Below are positions 52,678 to 62,023 of a DNA stretch of 64,000 nt, piece by piece. Source of the DNA: Treponema sp. UBA1793 (GTDB lineage: Bacteria; Spirochaetota; Spirochaetia; Treponematales; Treponemataceae); assembly GCA_002314445.1 (NCBI GenBank), contig DCFX01000088.1:8923-72922 (forward strand), given 5' to 3'. The translations under genes were made by a program, and so were the position numbers. The notes under the pieces are model-generated. The model was not told the DNA's origin. It searched no databases and was given only the letters and a program-made list of their open reading frames with translations. Positions within the stretch are counted from its first letter, which is position 1. Each line of letters opens with the position of its first letter.

Positions 52678-55600
52678 TTATAATGGTAAATTGACAATAA
52701 CACCAGTATTTTTTTCAGATTTACCACAAATCACAGAGGTGTACCTGCCCGCCCGTATATCTTTTACGCGTTCTGCAGCTATCCGTATCTTCTCCGCATT
52801 CACAGCCAGAAGCGACTGAAGCTCCATGTCCTTATCTTCCTGTGTCACGGCATTCAGTTTGCGGTAAAAACCGACATAGCCGCGCGCGGAGGGCGAAAGC
52901 GGCTGGACGCTTTCCCCATAACAGCCGGTTACAGCCCTGGCCACATCCATGCTGCTCAGGTTTGCCGAACGGGCTGCATCAATGCAGTCCGAGAACACAT
53001 CGAGCGATTTTACAGGAGTCGGATCCCGATACGTCGTAAGCGAAAAAATTCCGGTTCTGACGTCTATGTCGGCACTTGCACCGTATGCACCGCCGATTGT
53101 CCGTATTTTCTCCCAAAGCACGTTTGTGCGCATCCAGTGACAGAGGACATCAAGTGCCGCATATTCTTCAAAACCTATCGTTCCAAAGGAAACTGCTTCT
53201 GAAGAAAAGCCGACCTGAGATGACAGTACGCATGTTTCCGAACGCGACAGTGACTCTTCACCGGGCAGTTTTGTAAGCGCATAATACTCGTCGTCGCTTC
53301 TGACAGGCGCCGGAGAGAGACTATGCAGACCCGCTTTCGACGCAAAGCCGGGAATCAGAGGAAGGACGGCAGTAAGCGACTCACTGTCGGAAGTGATATG
53401 GACGACAGCGCCTGCGGAACGGATTTCGGAAAGGATGCGGGAAAAACGGGTGCTGAGCATTCCGGCATCTTCACCGCAGAGTCTTTCCAGCGTAAACAAC
53501 TGGCTCAATCCCCGCCAGATTTCCTCTACAGCTTTTGTCCGGTTAATACGGCACGAAGCGCGGCTTAACGCATATCGGGAACCCGCAGGAAGCACCGACG
53601 ACCGCATTCCGTCGAGTATTTCGTTCATAAGCGTCTTTATACGCTCAGAATCCGAAAAATCCATGCCCGACAAAGCGTCAGCAAAAAGTTCAAGCGCAGT
53701 CTTCGCTTTTTCAACGGGCAGTTTCATCCCGAAATTAATCATGTCGCGCCCGACGTACTGTTTATCTTTTACTGCAGCCGCAGCCTTCCTGCCGTATTCG
53801 CTGCTGCACAATTTTGAAACGACGGCATGTGCGGCCATGTCTCCGCAGCATAATGCAGATTCCGCAGAACAGTCAGCCCAGTTTTTTCCGTTCCAGCCGG
53901 TGTTCAATGCACAGGACGTAAAGGCCGTAAGATACGGATATTCGGAAACAGGCAGGACATCGGTCGGAAAACAGACATCAATGTACACAATGCCGTCTGT
54001 CGGTTCCTCATTGATAAACAAAGGAACGTCGCTCCCGTCAGCCCCGCTGCACGACGTCACTTTCGTTTCTATGGGATCGATATGCGGATTCAAATCAGAC
54101 AGGCTGATATGAGGGATGCACGCTGTCTCTTTTTCCGTTTCCTTATGCTGCTGATATTCGTGCAGAGAATCCATACCATTCTTTATTTCCGCAGCATCGG
54201 TTTCAGCCGTAAGCAGTTTAATGATTTCGGCTTCTTTTTTCTCACGCCCTTTCAAATATGATTTCTCAGGAGATACGACGACAAAAGAGCATTCTTTATT
54301 GTCGAGCAGTATGCGGCGGATAAGTTTTTCCACATAACGGGAATCTTCCGCAAGCTGTTTTTTGACTTTTTCAAATGCCGTGCGGTACGACAATGTCGAG
54401 GCCGGTTCTGCCCCGTAATTCCAGCCGTTCAGCACCCTGTCCATGAGCACAAGCGAAAACGGTTCGCCGTGCACGCGGACTACTTCCCGGTTTGCAAAAT
54501 CGACGGAAAGGACGGCAGCATCGATGTCGTTCTGTGCAATTCCGCGGCTGCATAAATCATTCAGCGTAGCAAGCAGCAACTCCCTGACTTTGGGAGCATT
54601 TGCCTTTTTTACCCCGCTTAAACCGAAATACACCATTTCTGTCGAAACTTCCGCACCGCCACCCGAAATGAGCCGGTCGCCCAGATGAGAGTCAGTCAGC
54701 GCCTTTGAAACGGGAGAACTATCGTTTCCTGCAAGTACCTGCATGAGGAAGATAAGTTCCATCGTATTGTCGATATTTGACGACTGGCCGTAACGCCAGT
54801 TCATCGTAACGCTTGACTGCTTTGCACCCGATGCCGGGCCTGCAGCAGTGACAACGCGCGGCTCTGTCATCGGCTCGGGCGTTTCCAGCTTCAGAAACGA
54901 CTCGTTTACAGCCGGATACCTTCCTGTCTCCGCCGGTTCCGGATATTTTTTCTCAAGGCGGTCAAGCATATTCTCCTGAATAAAATCGAGCTGCGTTTCC
55001 GTTGGGATGTTTCCGTACAAAAAAAGCAGACAGTTCCCGGGACTGTAATACGTGTGATGAAAAGCTTTGAACTGTTCGTATGTGAACGACGGGATGACAA
55101 GCGGATCCCCGCCTGAGTCATTCATATAGCAAGTGCCGTGCAGAAGGCTCCTGAACTGTTCGTCGAAAGCAATTGAATTGAATGACGAATAATTGCCTTT
55201 CATCTCGTTGTACACAACTCCCTGAATCGAATATTTCCCGTCACTTCCTACTTCAAGACGATGGCCTTCCTGATTAAACGTTTCTTCCTTCAGCAGCGGA
55301 AAAAACACCGCATCCCCGTAAACATCCATAAGGTGGAAATAATCGGTTTTATTCATGGAGCTCGCAGGATAGACAGTTTTGTCAGGATAGGTAATGGCAT
55401 TCAGAAATGTATACACGCTCTGGTTCATAAGATTCACGAACGGTTCTTTGAGCGGAAATTTTTCAGAGCCGCATAATACGGAATGTTCAAGTACGTGCGG
55501 CGCACCCGTAGAATCTGCTGCAGGCGTACGAAACGCAAATGCAAACATATTTTCTTCATCTTTATTGAGAAGATGGAATATTTCAAGACCGGTCTTTCTG

Positions 55601-55683
55601 TGCCGTATATAAAAACCTTTTGATTCACAATCTGGAACGTCAGTAACGGAAATAAGATCAAAACCTTTGTAGAATTGCTGCAA
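52678..55683 (-). CDS. M16C metallopeptidase (falcilysin/PreP type)
   Basis: Large zinc oligopeptidase of the pitrilysin clan, 1001 residues, no signal peptide. The inverted zinc motif HVLEH lies near residue 65 with the downstream Glu in NQEGHRLE about 75 residues later; four homologous lobes follow, the last with SSxVGFSSEAVSFG. These enzymes enclose and cut unfolded peptides, so a role in peptide turnover is likely. The frame is open to a GTG at 55734, but AGGAG seven bases before a TTG at 55683 gives a better start (MQQFYKGFDL), matching where family members begin. Confidence 0.92.
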   Translation of the reverse strand: MQQFYKGFDLISVTDVPDCESKGFYIRHRKTGLEIFHLLNKDEENMFAFAFRTPAADSTGAPHVLEHSVLCGSEKFPLKEPFVNLMNQSVYTFLNAITYPDKTVYPASSMNKTDYFHLMDVYGDAVFFPLLKEETFNQEGHRLEVGSDGKYSIQGVVYNEMKGNYSSFNSIAFDEQFRSLLHGTCYMNDSGGDPLVIPSFTYEQFKAFHHTYYSPGNCLLFLYGNIPTETQLDFIQENMLDRLEKKYPEPAETGRYPAVNESFLKLETPEPMTEPRVVTAAGPASGAKQSSVTMNWRYGQSSNIDNTMELIFLMQVLAGNDSSPVSKALTDSHLGDRLISGGGAEVSTEMVYFGLSGVKKANAPKVRELLLATLNDLCSRGIAQNDIDAAVLSVDFANREVVRVHGEPFSLVLMDRVLNGWNYGAEPASTLSYRTAFEKVKKQLAEDSRYVEKLIRRILLDNKECSFVVVSPEKSYLKGREKKEAEIIKLLTAETDAAEIKNGMDSLHEYQQHKETEKETACIPHISLSDLNPHIDPIETKVTSCSGADGSDVPLFINEEPTDGIVYIDVCFPTDVLPVSEYPYLTAFTSCALNTGWNGKNWADCSAESALCCGDMAAHAVVSKLCSSEYGRKAAAAVKDKQYVGRDMINFGMKLPVEKAKTALELFADALSGMDFSDSERIKTLMNEILDGMRSSVLPAGSRYALSRASCRINRTKAVEEIWRGLSQLFTLERLCGEDAGMLSTRFSRILSEIRSAGAVVHITSDSESLTAVLPLIPGFASKAGLHSLSPAPVRSDDEYYALTKLPGEESLSRSETCVLSSQVGFSSEAVSFGTIGFEEYAALDVLCHWMRTNVLWEKIRTIGGAYGASADIDVRTGIFSLTTYRDPTPVKSLDVFSDCIDAARSANLSSMDVARAVTGCYGESVQPLSPSARGYVGFYRKLNAVTQEDKDMELQSLLAVNAEKIRIAAERVKDIRAGRYTSVICGKSEKNTGVIVNLPL

Positions 55684-55749
55684 TTTTAAGCTCCTAAAAA
55701 AATCAGGCAGAGTCTGTACGTCGTGTACAATCACTGTTTACTATTCGCT

Positions 55750-57021
55750 CTATTTAATATAGTCATTTTCATCACGTCCGGAAATTTTAAATTTTCCCTG
55801 TTCGTACGCAGAACGAAGCGTACCAAGAAATTTATTCGTCACTTCATCGCAGTCGCGGCGAAGCATCGGTTTATGAAGCTGCTCCTCTTCAAGGATTGCG
55901 TCACCGCGGCCTGTCGAAACGTTGCGGAGAATTTTGCTGCGGAATAAATCGGTTTTTCCGGCAATAAGATATGCAGCATCCCTGTCACTCATTGTCCGCA
56001 GGTATTCCTGAAGATAGCGGTCGTCGGCTTTTTCGACGTCTTCAATGGTAAAGAGACGGCTCCTCAAGTCCTGGCTGAGCTCTGGGTCTTCATCGGAAAG
56101 TGTTTCCAGTATGCCGTCTTCCGAAGCAGGAGACATGAGTTTGAGAATTTCCGCAAGCGCACTGCGGCCGTCTACAGTCACGGCCTTTTCGGTCGTCATC
56201 GACAGCGCCTTTTCGTGCATTCCCTGATCAACGCGACGGAGCACTTCGGGGGAGACCGGCTGCATTTTTGCAAGACGCTGGATTACGGAACGTTTTGCAT
56301 CGTTGTCCATCTGGTCTATTACTGCGGCAGCTTTTTTTGGTGCAATACGGGAGAGTACAAGCGCCTGTATTGCCGCCGATTCGTCTTTGAGCAGAAGAAA
56401 GACGCGTTCATTGTCCGCATCGTTTAAATACTCAAAAGGTCTGCCTTCAGGATAGGGAACTGCGTTATCAAGAATCTGTTGTGCCTTTCTGCTGCCGTAC
56501 GCTTTTTCAAGCATTTCGCGTGCAGTACCGACACCGCCCGAGTCGCGGGCCTGCTGCATAAGACCCTGAAATTCGGAAAGTATGGAAGTCGCTTCGTCGG
56601 GACTGACGTTGCGGATAGACGCTATTTCAGGAATAATTTTTTCTGTCTGCTCTTCAGTAAGATGCTGCATGACTTTTGCAGCTTCGTCCACACCTATGAG
56701 CAGCAGAAATTTTGCGACACGGCGGTAAACACTTTCCTTTCCGCCGGAATCCTCTTCGGTCGGAACCTTCAGAAGACCGCCCTCTTTGAGTACGTCAGTC
56801 ACTTCAGTTAAATCATCCCGTTTTTTATCAGGCGCTGCGTTAAGCTGCCGCGAAAGTTTTTTACTGTGTTTGAATATTTCGTCAACCTCGCGGTTGACGC
56901 CGGCAAAATTTTTCTCCTGTCCCTGGGGAATAAAAGATTTTTTTGGGGATTGCTCCGGCTGAGTGTCGCCGGTTCTGGCACCGTTTTTATATGCATTGGC
57001 GCGAATGTCATTCAGATTCAT
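55750..57021 (-). CDS. fliG: Flagellar motor switch protein, FliG1-type paralogue
   Basis: 423 residues. The first 85 are a charged, low-complexity extension absent from ordinary FliG (about 335-345 residues). The rest follows FliG: YRRVAKFLLLIGVDEAAKVMQHLTEEQ (N domain), middle domain, and a C domain with LFTIEDVEKADDRYLQEYLR, the segment that contacts the stator. The DDR core is kept, but ALKG after it is IAGK here. Spirochaetes carry two FliG proteins; the divergent, stand-alone FliG1 is not part of the fliF-fliG operon, as here. Predicted leaderless. Confidence 0.88.
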   Translation of the reverse strand: MNLNDIRANAYKNGARTGDTQPEQSPKKSFIPQGQEKNFAGVNREVDEIFKHSKKLSRQLNAAPDKKRDDLTEVTDVLKEGGLLKVPTEEDSGGKESVYRRVAKFLLLIGVDEAAKVMQHLTEEQTEKIIPEIASIRNVSPDEATSILSEFQGLMQQARDSGGVGTAREMLEKAYGSRKAQQILDNAVPYPEGRPFEYLNDADNERVFLLLKDESAAIQALVLSRIAPKKAAAVIDQMDNDAKRSVIQRLAKMQPVSPEVLRRVDQGMHEKALSMTTEKAVTVDGRSALAEILKLMSPASEDGILETLSDEDPELSQDLRSRLFTIEDVEKADDRYLQEYLRTMSDRDAAYLIAGKTDLFRSKILRNVSTGRGDAILEEEQLHKPMLRRDCDEVTNKFLGTLRSAYEQGKFKISGRDENDYIK

Positions 57022-57028
57022 ACATTAC

Positions 57029-57057
57029 ATAATATAGCTAAAACGGTGCCGTTTCAA
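57029..57057 (-). promoter_or_regulatory. Leaderless promoter of fliG1
   Basis: Minus strand TTGAAA (57057-57052), 17-base spacer, TATTAT (57034-57029), seven bases to ATG at 57021. A sigma70-like promoter rather than the sigma28 type often seen at late motility genes. Confidence 0.6.
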
Positions 57058-57067
57058 TCATTCAATT

Positions 57068-58393
57068 TTATCCGAAATACGCCTGATGAAGAATCTGTAC
57101 GGTGCGGTCAGCTTCGTCGTCGTCGACAATCATGCTGATGTTTACTTTGCTTGCTCCCTGACTTATCATCTGCACGTTGATTCCTTCGTCGGCCAGCGCA
57201 TCGAACCCGGTGGAAAGGATTGCAGACGAGTGTGAGGCGTCGCAGATAATCGTTACGATTGCCTTCCCCGACCGCGTATGCACTTCCGCCACTCTGCCTA
57301 AATCTTCGACAAGCCCCGTCAAATCGGTTTTGCAGTTCACCGTGAGCGATACGGAAACTTCACTCGTCGCAATCACGTCTATGCTGATGTTCCACTTGAG
57401 AAACTGGTTAAAGATATGCGCAAGAAAGCCCGCCGCACCCAGCATACGAGTGGATACGATATCTATAAGCGTTACATGCTTTATGTCGGTAATTGCACAG
57501 ACCGGCGGAACTTTTCCGGTATGTTTTTCAACAATAATGGAGCCCGGGCTCTGGATATTGTATGAATTCTTTACGCGGACAGGCGTTCCCGTCCGCCTGC
57601 ACGGAAGCATTGAACGGGGATGAAGCACCTGCGCCCCGAACATTGCAAGTTCCTGAGCTTCTTCGTACGTTACCTCGGGGACAGGTCGCGCATCCCTGCA
57701 GATACGCGGGTCGGTCGTCATAATGCCGTCGACATCTTTCCATGTCTGTATTTCTTCTGCTTTCATTGCAGCGCCGATCATAGTTGCGGAAAGGTCGCTG
57801 CCGCCGCGCCCCAGCGTGGTTATGCTGCCGTTCTTATCTTTCGCGATGAAACCTGTCACGACTGGTATTGCGCTGCTTACACCGTCGCGGTACGGACCAA
57901 GGTGCGCTGGAATCGTATCCCACACCTCGTCGAGCAGTTCCGCGGACATGAAGTTACTGTCGCTTATCATGCCGATATCCCATGCATCGTAATACTGAGC
58001 GGCTGTTCCCTCTTTCTGCAGAAAGGCTGCCATCATGCGCACGGACATCCGCTCGCCGAACGAGACAAGATAATCACGGGTATGCTTTGTCAGTTCCTTT
58101 ATCATGGAAATGCCAGTCAGCAGCTGTGTAAGTTCCGTCAGCAGCTCTTCTACTGCAGAGGCATCTACGCCGAGCTCACGGGCTGTATTGCGGTGAAGTT
58201 CGGCAACACTGTCGATATTCACTTTTCCCTTCACAGCCTCGTCAGCCGCTTCAAGCAGATGATCTGTCGTATCGCCCATGGCAGAAAGCACGACAACCGG
58301 ACGTTTATTCTGATATGCTTTTACAATAGAAGCTACGTGGCGGATACGGTCTGCATCAGCAACAGACGAGCCGCCGAATTTCATCACTATCAT
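57068..58393 (-). CDS. lysC: Aspartokinase
   Basis: Phosphorylates aspartate, first step towards diaminopimelate, lysine, threonine and methionine. 441 residues: amino-acid kinase domain starting MKFGGSSVAD, with SFGERMSVRMMAAFL near 112, GRGGSDLSATMIGAAM near 198 and TTDPRICRDARPVPEVTYEEA near 228; two ACT regulatory domains at the C-terminus (VTLIDIVSTRMLGAAGFLA and GINVQMISQGASKVNISM), so feedback inhibition is expected. Monofunctional. Two starts are possible, Met-1 at 58393 and Met-4; the promoter predicts transcription beginning at the first. Confidence 0.95.
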   Translation of the reverse strand: MIVMKFGGSSVADADRIRHVASIVKAYQNKRPVVVLSAMGDTTDHLLEAADEAVKGKVNIDSVAELHRNTARELGVDASAVEELLTELTQLLTGISMIKELTKHTRDYLVSFGERMSVRMMAAFLQKEGTAAQYYDAWDIGMISDSNFMSAELLDEVWDTIPAHLGPYRDGVSSAIPVVTGFIAKDKNGSITTLGRGGSDLSATMIGAAMKAEEIQTWKDVDGIMTTDPRICRDARPVPEVTYEEAQELAMFGAQVLHPRSMLPCRRTGTPVRVKNSYNIQSPGSIIVEKHTGKVPPVCAITDIKHVTLIDIVSTRMLGAAGFLAHIFNQFLKWNISIDVIATSEVSVSLTVNCKTDLTGLVEDLGRVAEVHTRSGKAIVTIICDASHSSAILSTGFDALADEGINVQMISQGASKVNISMIVDDDEADRTVQILHQAYFG

Positions 58394-58399
58394 GCAACA

Positions 58400-58428
58400 A
58401 ACATACCAATTAATGCATATTTATGCAA
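58400..58428 (-). promoter_or_regulatory. Leaderless promoter of lysC
   Basis: Minus strand TTGCAT (58428-58423), 17-base spacer, TATGTT (58405-58400), six bases to ATG at 58393. Confidence 0.5.
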
Positions 58429-58475
58429 GAATCAGCAACATATTCAGGCCTCATTCATAAAATTTTTCAGTACAT

Positions 58476-60380
58476 TCATACCTGGATAAAATTAACATTC
58501 TGCGTCGGGATGTCGATATCAGCAGCCTTTACCGTCATATTTTCATTAAGTTCAGGCATTTTCCGGGGAACGATGTACGTCTGCATGTTGAGCGAAGGAA
58601 TGTACATCTGGGCCTGCTTCTCCCTTTTGTCAATGCAAACCGCTTCTCCTGTCCATTCCGGATGCTGCAGCAGATACACAAGTTTCCAGTGCGTCTCGCT
58701 GTACCGTGAAGCTTTTTTCGCTGCTACAGAGGCGGCGTCGCCCTCGCTGATCCGCTCAAGCATGGCGTCCTTGTCTATGAGAGGTCGTCCGTCCATATAT
58801 GCGCGCAGCTGCTCATGGGCAACGAGGTCGCTGTACCTGCGGAGCGGGCTTGTAACCTGGCTGTACATTGCCACGCCGATTGCCGCATGAGGTGCAGGCG
58901 TGATGCCGACACTTCGTTTGTGCATACAGCGGAGCATACGGAATTCTCCGGCAAGGCCGCTGGGAAGGCCGTTCGGAATTTCGGGCGGTTCCTGACTCAC
59001 ATAGGGAAACGGAATATGATTTTTAAACGCATACCGCGCAGCACCCTCGCCTGCGAGCAGCATCATTTCGCATACCATGTCGGCCGCATCATAATGAACT
59101 TCCGGTTCAATATGCACCTGCTTCGTCTCCGGATCCACCGTTATATGTACTTCCGGCAGATTTATCGATTTCGCACCGGCCTTTGTCCTGCGTTCAAAGT
59201 TTCTTTTTGCAATATCAAACAAAGGCTTCAGATCCTGAGTATCTTTCAGTTCCGTCGCCTTTTCATACGTAAGCCGTTTTACATCGACAACCGTTTTGAA
59301 AACAGCACAGTCGTCGACAGCTCCGTTTTCATCAAACTGTATTCTGAATGAGAGCGCCCTGCTTATTTCATTGAGCCCAAGTGCATAATCGGCAAGAGCG
59401 GTTTCCGCAAGCATGCGGCTTGTACCTTCGGGGAGATATAACGTCGTCCCCCGCTCCCGTGCGGTCTTATCAATGGAGCTGTCGGGCATAACTGCTGCGG
59501 CTGGGTCCGCAATATGAACCCACAGGTATGTACCGTCCCACGCAACGGCGTCGTCAGGGTCTGCAGACCATGCATTATCTATTGCATATGCAGTCCCTTC
59601 TATTTTAAGGCGTTCCTCTTCAGGAGGAGCCTCCAGCCCTTCTGTTGCGGAAACCATCGTAAGGCCGTACCGCAGCGGATACGGGTTGCGCATTATTGTC
59701 CATATTCCTGTATCAAGAAGGAGTTTGTGGGCCTTTTCCGGAGTCTGAGCAATACCTGCATCAGCCATCACTTTCGATTTGTCTGTTTTTCCCAGAGCGA
59801 CTGCTTCCACTTCAACCATAAATTTTGCGTCGTCAGGCAGATTGAGTTTTTTCTGCTTCAGGCGCTGTATAAAGGCATCCCGAATCTCACCAGCGTGTTC
59901 CTTTTCATCAGCCTTTTGTTTCAGCGCCGTAATTTCTTCTTCTGAACGGGGAATAAACGCCAGTACGCCTGATTTCAGGGCTGTATCGTCGCACACAAAT
60001 TCCATACAGGAAGAAAGAGCCTTATACAAGGCAAAACTTTCTTCTGCCTTGAATGAACCGCGCATAAGCTCTGCAATATCACGAAGTCCTATTGATGCTG
60101 ACGCAGTACTTTCGTCAGACAGCAGCAACTCGTAGATTTCTGCTATCTGCTTAAAAATGAGGTCATCAGAAAATGAAAGCAGTGTATCAATCTGACTGAC
60201 TGGACCTGAATGGAGTAAAACTATATCCTTATCCCGGACTTTTTGAGAACCATACTGGGCTTTTTTCCCTGACGCAGTTGCCGGAGCTGAACAATACTGG
60301 ATAACATATTTATCACCATCGATATCTGTTACAACAGCACATTGATTTTTATACAGGACAGCGGAATTCTTTTGAATCAT
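58476..60380 (-). CDS. RNB-domain exoribonuclease (RNase II/R family)
   Basis: 3'-5' processive exoribonuclease, 634 residues. An N-terminal beta-barrel-like region (1-70) and helical part precede the RNB catalytic domain, whose metal-binding aspartates occur as DNAWSADPDDAVAW near 270 (the four Asp align with 201, 207, 209 and 210 of E. coli RNase II), followed by LWVHIADPAA and the ALSFRIQFDENG segment. A short S1-like C-terminus follows. Its length is close to RNase II (644) rather than RNase R (over 800). Predicted leaderless, no Shine-Dalgarno. Confidence 0.9.
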   Translation of the reverse strand: MIQKNSAVLYKNQCAVVTDIDGDKYVIQYCSAPATASGKKAQYGSQKVRDKDIVLLHSGPVSQIDTLLSFSDDLIFKQIAEIYELLLSDESTASASIGLRDIAELMRGSFKAEESFALYKALSSCMEFVCDDTALKSGVLAFIPRSEEEITALKQKADEKEHAGEIRDAFIQRLKQKKLNLPDDAKFMVEVEAVALGKTDKSKVMADAGIAQTPEKAHKLLLDTGIWTIMRNPYPLRYGLTMVSATEGLEAPPEEERLKIEGTAYAIDNAWSADPDDAVAWDGTYLWVHIADPAAAVMPDSSIDKTARERGTTLYLPEGTSRMLAETALADYALGLNEISRALSFRIQFDENGAVDDCAVFKTVVDVKRLTYEKATELKDTQDLKPLFDIAKRNFERRTKAGAKSINLPEVHITVDPETKQVHIEPEVHYDAADMVCEMMLLAGEGAARYAFKNHIPFPYVSQEPPEIPNGLPSGLAGEFRMLRCMHKRSVGITPAPHAAIGVAMYSQVTSPLRRYSDLVAHEQLRAYMDGRPLIDKDAMLERISEGDAASVAAKKASRYSETHWKLVYLLQHPEWTGEAVCIDKREKQAQMYIPSLNMQTYIVPRKMPELNENMTVKAADIDIPTQNVNFIQV

Positions 60381-60386
60381 ACGGTT

Positions 60387-60415
60387 ACTATACAGGAAAA
60401 GAAACTATTAGTAAA
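60387..60415 (-). promoter_or_regulatory. Leaderless promoter of the RNB gene
   Basis: Minus strand TTTACT (60415-60410), 17-base spacer, TATAGT (60392-60387), six bases to ATG at 60380. Confidence 0.6.
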
Positions 60416-60477
60416 TTATTGCCTCTTTTCCGCTTATGTGTGGAAAGTAATGCATACCCCGCCAGACCTTAATCACG

Positions 60478-60999
60478 TTACTGCAGGGAAGACGGATTAT
60501 CCACATCTTCGGGCAATTGCACAGACATATCCGTTTCTTCCATTATTTTGTGCTGTTTTCCCTTCACAGCAATTGCAACAATCCGGGCTGTTGATGAAGC
60601 AATTGCGATGCCGAGGGCGATTGCAACTGCTGTAGCAAGCGCACCATACCCTGCCGAAAGCGCCTCTGAAAATTCTCCGCGGACGACGCCGCGCATCATA
60701 AAAAAAATACCGCCGCCGGGAACAAGCGGAGTTATGCCGGGAATCAGATATACAGTCGCAGGTCGATGCAGTACTATTGCAAGAATTTCGGCAAATACGG
60801 CAACAGAAAATGCCCCTGCAAAATAACCGATAGACTCTGCGCCGCCACTGGACTTAAAGGCCAGATACACAATCCAGCCGATAGAACCAAGGACAGCGCT
60901 GAGGACTATATCTCTTTTTTCCGCATTAAAGAAAACAGCAAAACATGCTGATGCACCGAAACTCCAGAGCCACGCTTCAAATATCTGAACCAGCGTCAT
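60478..60999 (-). CDS. ThrE-type threonine/serine exporter, small subunit (YjjB-like)
   Basis: 173 residues with five hydrophobic segments; matches the DUF3815/ThrE_2 half of ThrE exporters: WSFGASACFAVFFNA near the start, the LGSIGWIVYLAF segment near 38 and the conserved IPGITPLVPGGGIFFMMRG near 95. It overlaps the partner gene by four bases (ATGA), so both are made together; such pairs correspond to the two halves of Corynebacterium ThrE and to E. coli YjjB/YjjP, the latter a succinate exporter. Amino acid versus dicarboxylate cannot be decided. Confidence 0.88.
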   Translation of the reverse strand: MTLVQIFEAWLWSFGASACFAVFFNAEKRDIVLSAVLGSIGWIVYLAFKSSGGAESIGYFAGAFSVAVFAEILAIVLHRPATVYLIPGITPLVPGGGIFFMMRGVVRGEFSEALSAGYGALATAVAIALGIAIASSTARIVAIAVKGKQHKIMEETDMSVQLPEDVDNPSSLQ

Positions 61000-61778
61000 A
61001 AAATCCCCCGTATAGCACCTGTAAGAAGAACACCTGCTGCGCTTCCGACCGAAAGCCCGAGAGCCGTCATAAGTACATCCATAAGCCTTGAAGAGCCGGC
61101 CATAAAATCGCCGGCAATAATGTCACGTATGGAGTTTACAAGTGCAATCCCCGGTACAACCTGCATTAACGCGCCTGTCATTATGACTGACGTATTAACA
61201 GGAAGCGCAGTAAGCCCGATGCAGTCGGCCAATATCGAAATAACACTTCCTGATAACAGCGAAATAAAAAAGCTGTTAAGCGTACTTTTATCAAGCAACA
61301 GGAGAATTATCCTGAGAATACATCCGATTCCTAAAGAAAACAAAGCGTCGGGAAAGGACCCGCCGAAAAGAAGCGTAAAGAAAAATGAATTAAACGCAGC
61401 TGCCGTAACAACAACCGCATCAGGATAATCAGGTGTATTGTTAATACGTACTATGCGGTGTTCTATCAGGCTCGGATCGGAGATGCGCCCGCGCCGTTCA
61501 AGCGCACGTGATAAATTATTGATCATAACAAGTTTCCGGAGATTAATCCCCCTCCGGTAAATCCGTCTGAAATATGAATGATGCTTTCCCTCATCGTCAC
61601 GAAAGGATACCATGACGACTGTCGGCGTAACAAAAGAAGACGGTGTTTTTGCGCCGAGAGACTGCGCCGTGTGTACGACGGTATCTTCCGAACGGTATGT
61701 CTCTCCGCCGTTTTCCAGAACGAGCGCTCCGGCATCAACTGTTATCTGCTGTATGTCATCAGAACTGATTTGAGTCAT
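60996..61778 (-). CDS. ThrE-type threonine/serine exporter, large subunit (YjjP-like)
   Basis: 260 residues of the DUF1212/ThrE family. The soluble N-terminal part has the conserved ALVLENGGETYRSEDTV and FVTPTVVMVSF segments; the membrane part has about five spans with AAAFNSFFFTLLFGG and the signature QVVPGIALVNSIRDIIAGD near 208. Partner of the small subunit immediately downstream, four-base overlap. No Shine-Dalgarno; an extended -10 (TGATAGAAT) lies six bases before the ATG, so probably leaderless, although no good -35 is present. Confidence 0.9.
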   Translation of the reverse strand: MTQISSDDIQQITVDAGALVLENGGETYRSEDTVVHTAQSLGAKTPSSFVTPTVVMVSFRDDEGKHHSYFRRIYRRGINLRKLVMINNLSRALERRGRISDPSLIEHRIVRINNTPDYPDAVVVTAAAFNSFFFTLLFGGSFPDALFSLGIGCILRIILLLLDKSTLNSFFISLLSGSVISILADCIGLTALPVNTSVIMTGALMQVVPGIALVNSIRDIIAGDFMAGSSRLMDVLMTALGLSVGSAAGVLLTGAIRGIL

Positions 61779-61784
61779 AAGACT

Positions 61785-61793
61785 ATTCTATCA
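61785..61793 (-). promoter_or_regulatory. Extended -10 of the ThrE-type operon
   Basis: Minus strand TGATAGAAT (61793-61785), six bases to ATG at 61778; no convincing -35. Confidence 0.4.
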
Positions 61794-61842
61794 TGATACA
61801 TGCGGATATGCATCAGTTTTTAACAAAACAGGTTTCAGGTGC

Positions 61843-61871
61843 TTGACACAAAAAGTGAAATCTTATATAGT
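61843..61871 (+). promoter_or_regulatory. Promoter of tRNA-Asp
   Basis: Consensus TTGACA (61843-61848), exact 17-base spacer, TATAGT (61866-61871). Confidence 0.85.
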
Positions 61872-61883
61872 TAGCAACATCAC

Positions 61884-61957
61884 GGGGGCGTAGCGAAGTT
61901 GGTTATCGCGCTGGCCTGTCACGCCGGAGATCACGGGTTCGAGCCCCGTCGCTCCCG
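61884..61957 (+). tRNA. tRNA-Asp (anticodon GTC)
   Basis: 74 bases. Acceptor GGGGGCG with CGCTCCC (one G-U), anticodon loop CTGTCAC gives GTC, T-arm ACGGG TTCGAGC CCCGT, discriminator G as expected for Asp. CCA not encoded. Confidence 0.95.
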
Positions 61958-61963
61958 TATGCA

Positions 61964-61991
61964 ACCCATTCGCAGGAATGGGTATTTTTTT
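61964..61991 (+). terminator. Terminator after tRNA-Asp
   Basis: ACCCATT (61964-61970), six-base loop, AATGGGT (61977-61983), then a run of eight T. Confidence 0.85.
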
Positions 61992-62023
61992 CACAACGTA
62001 TGTTTTTCTTAAAACACTCGTAT

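Noticed and set aside
54906..55612. Overlapping frames inside the M16C peptidase gene
   Set aside because: Shadows of the peptidase frame without independent signals.
55684..55734. GTG start 17 codons upstream for the M16C peptidase
   Set aside because: No Shine-Dalgarno at the GTG, whereas AGGAG is correctly spaced before the TTG at 55683.
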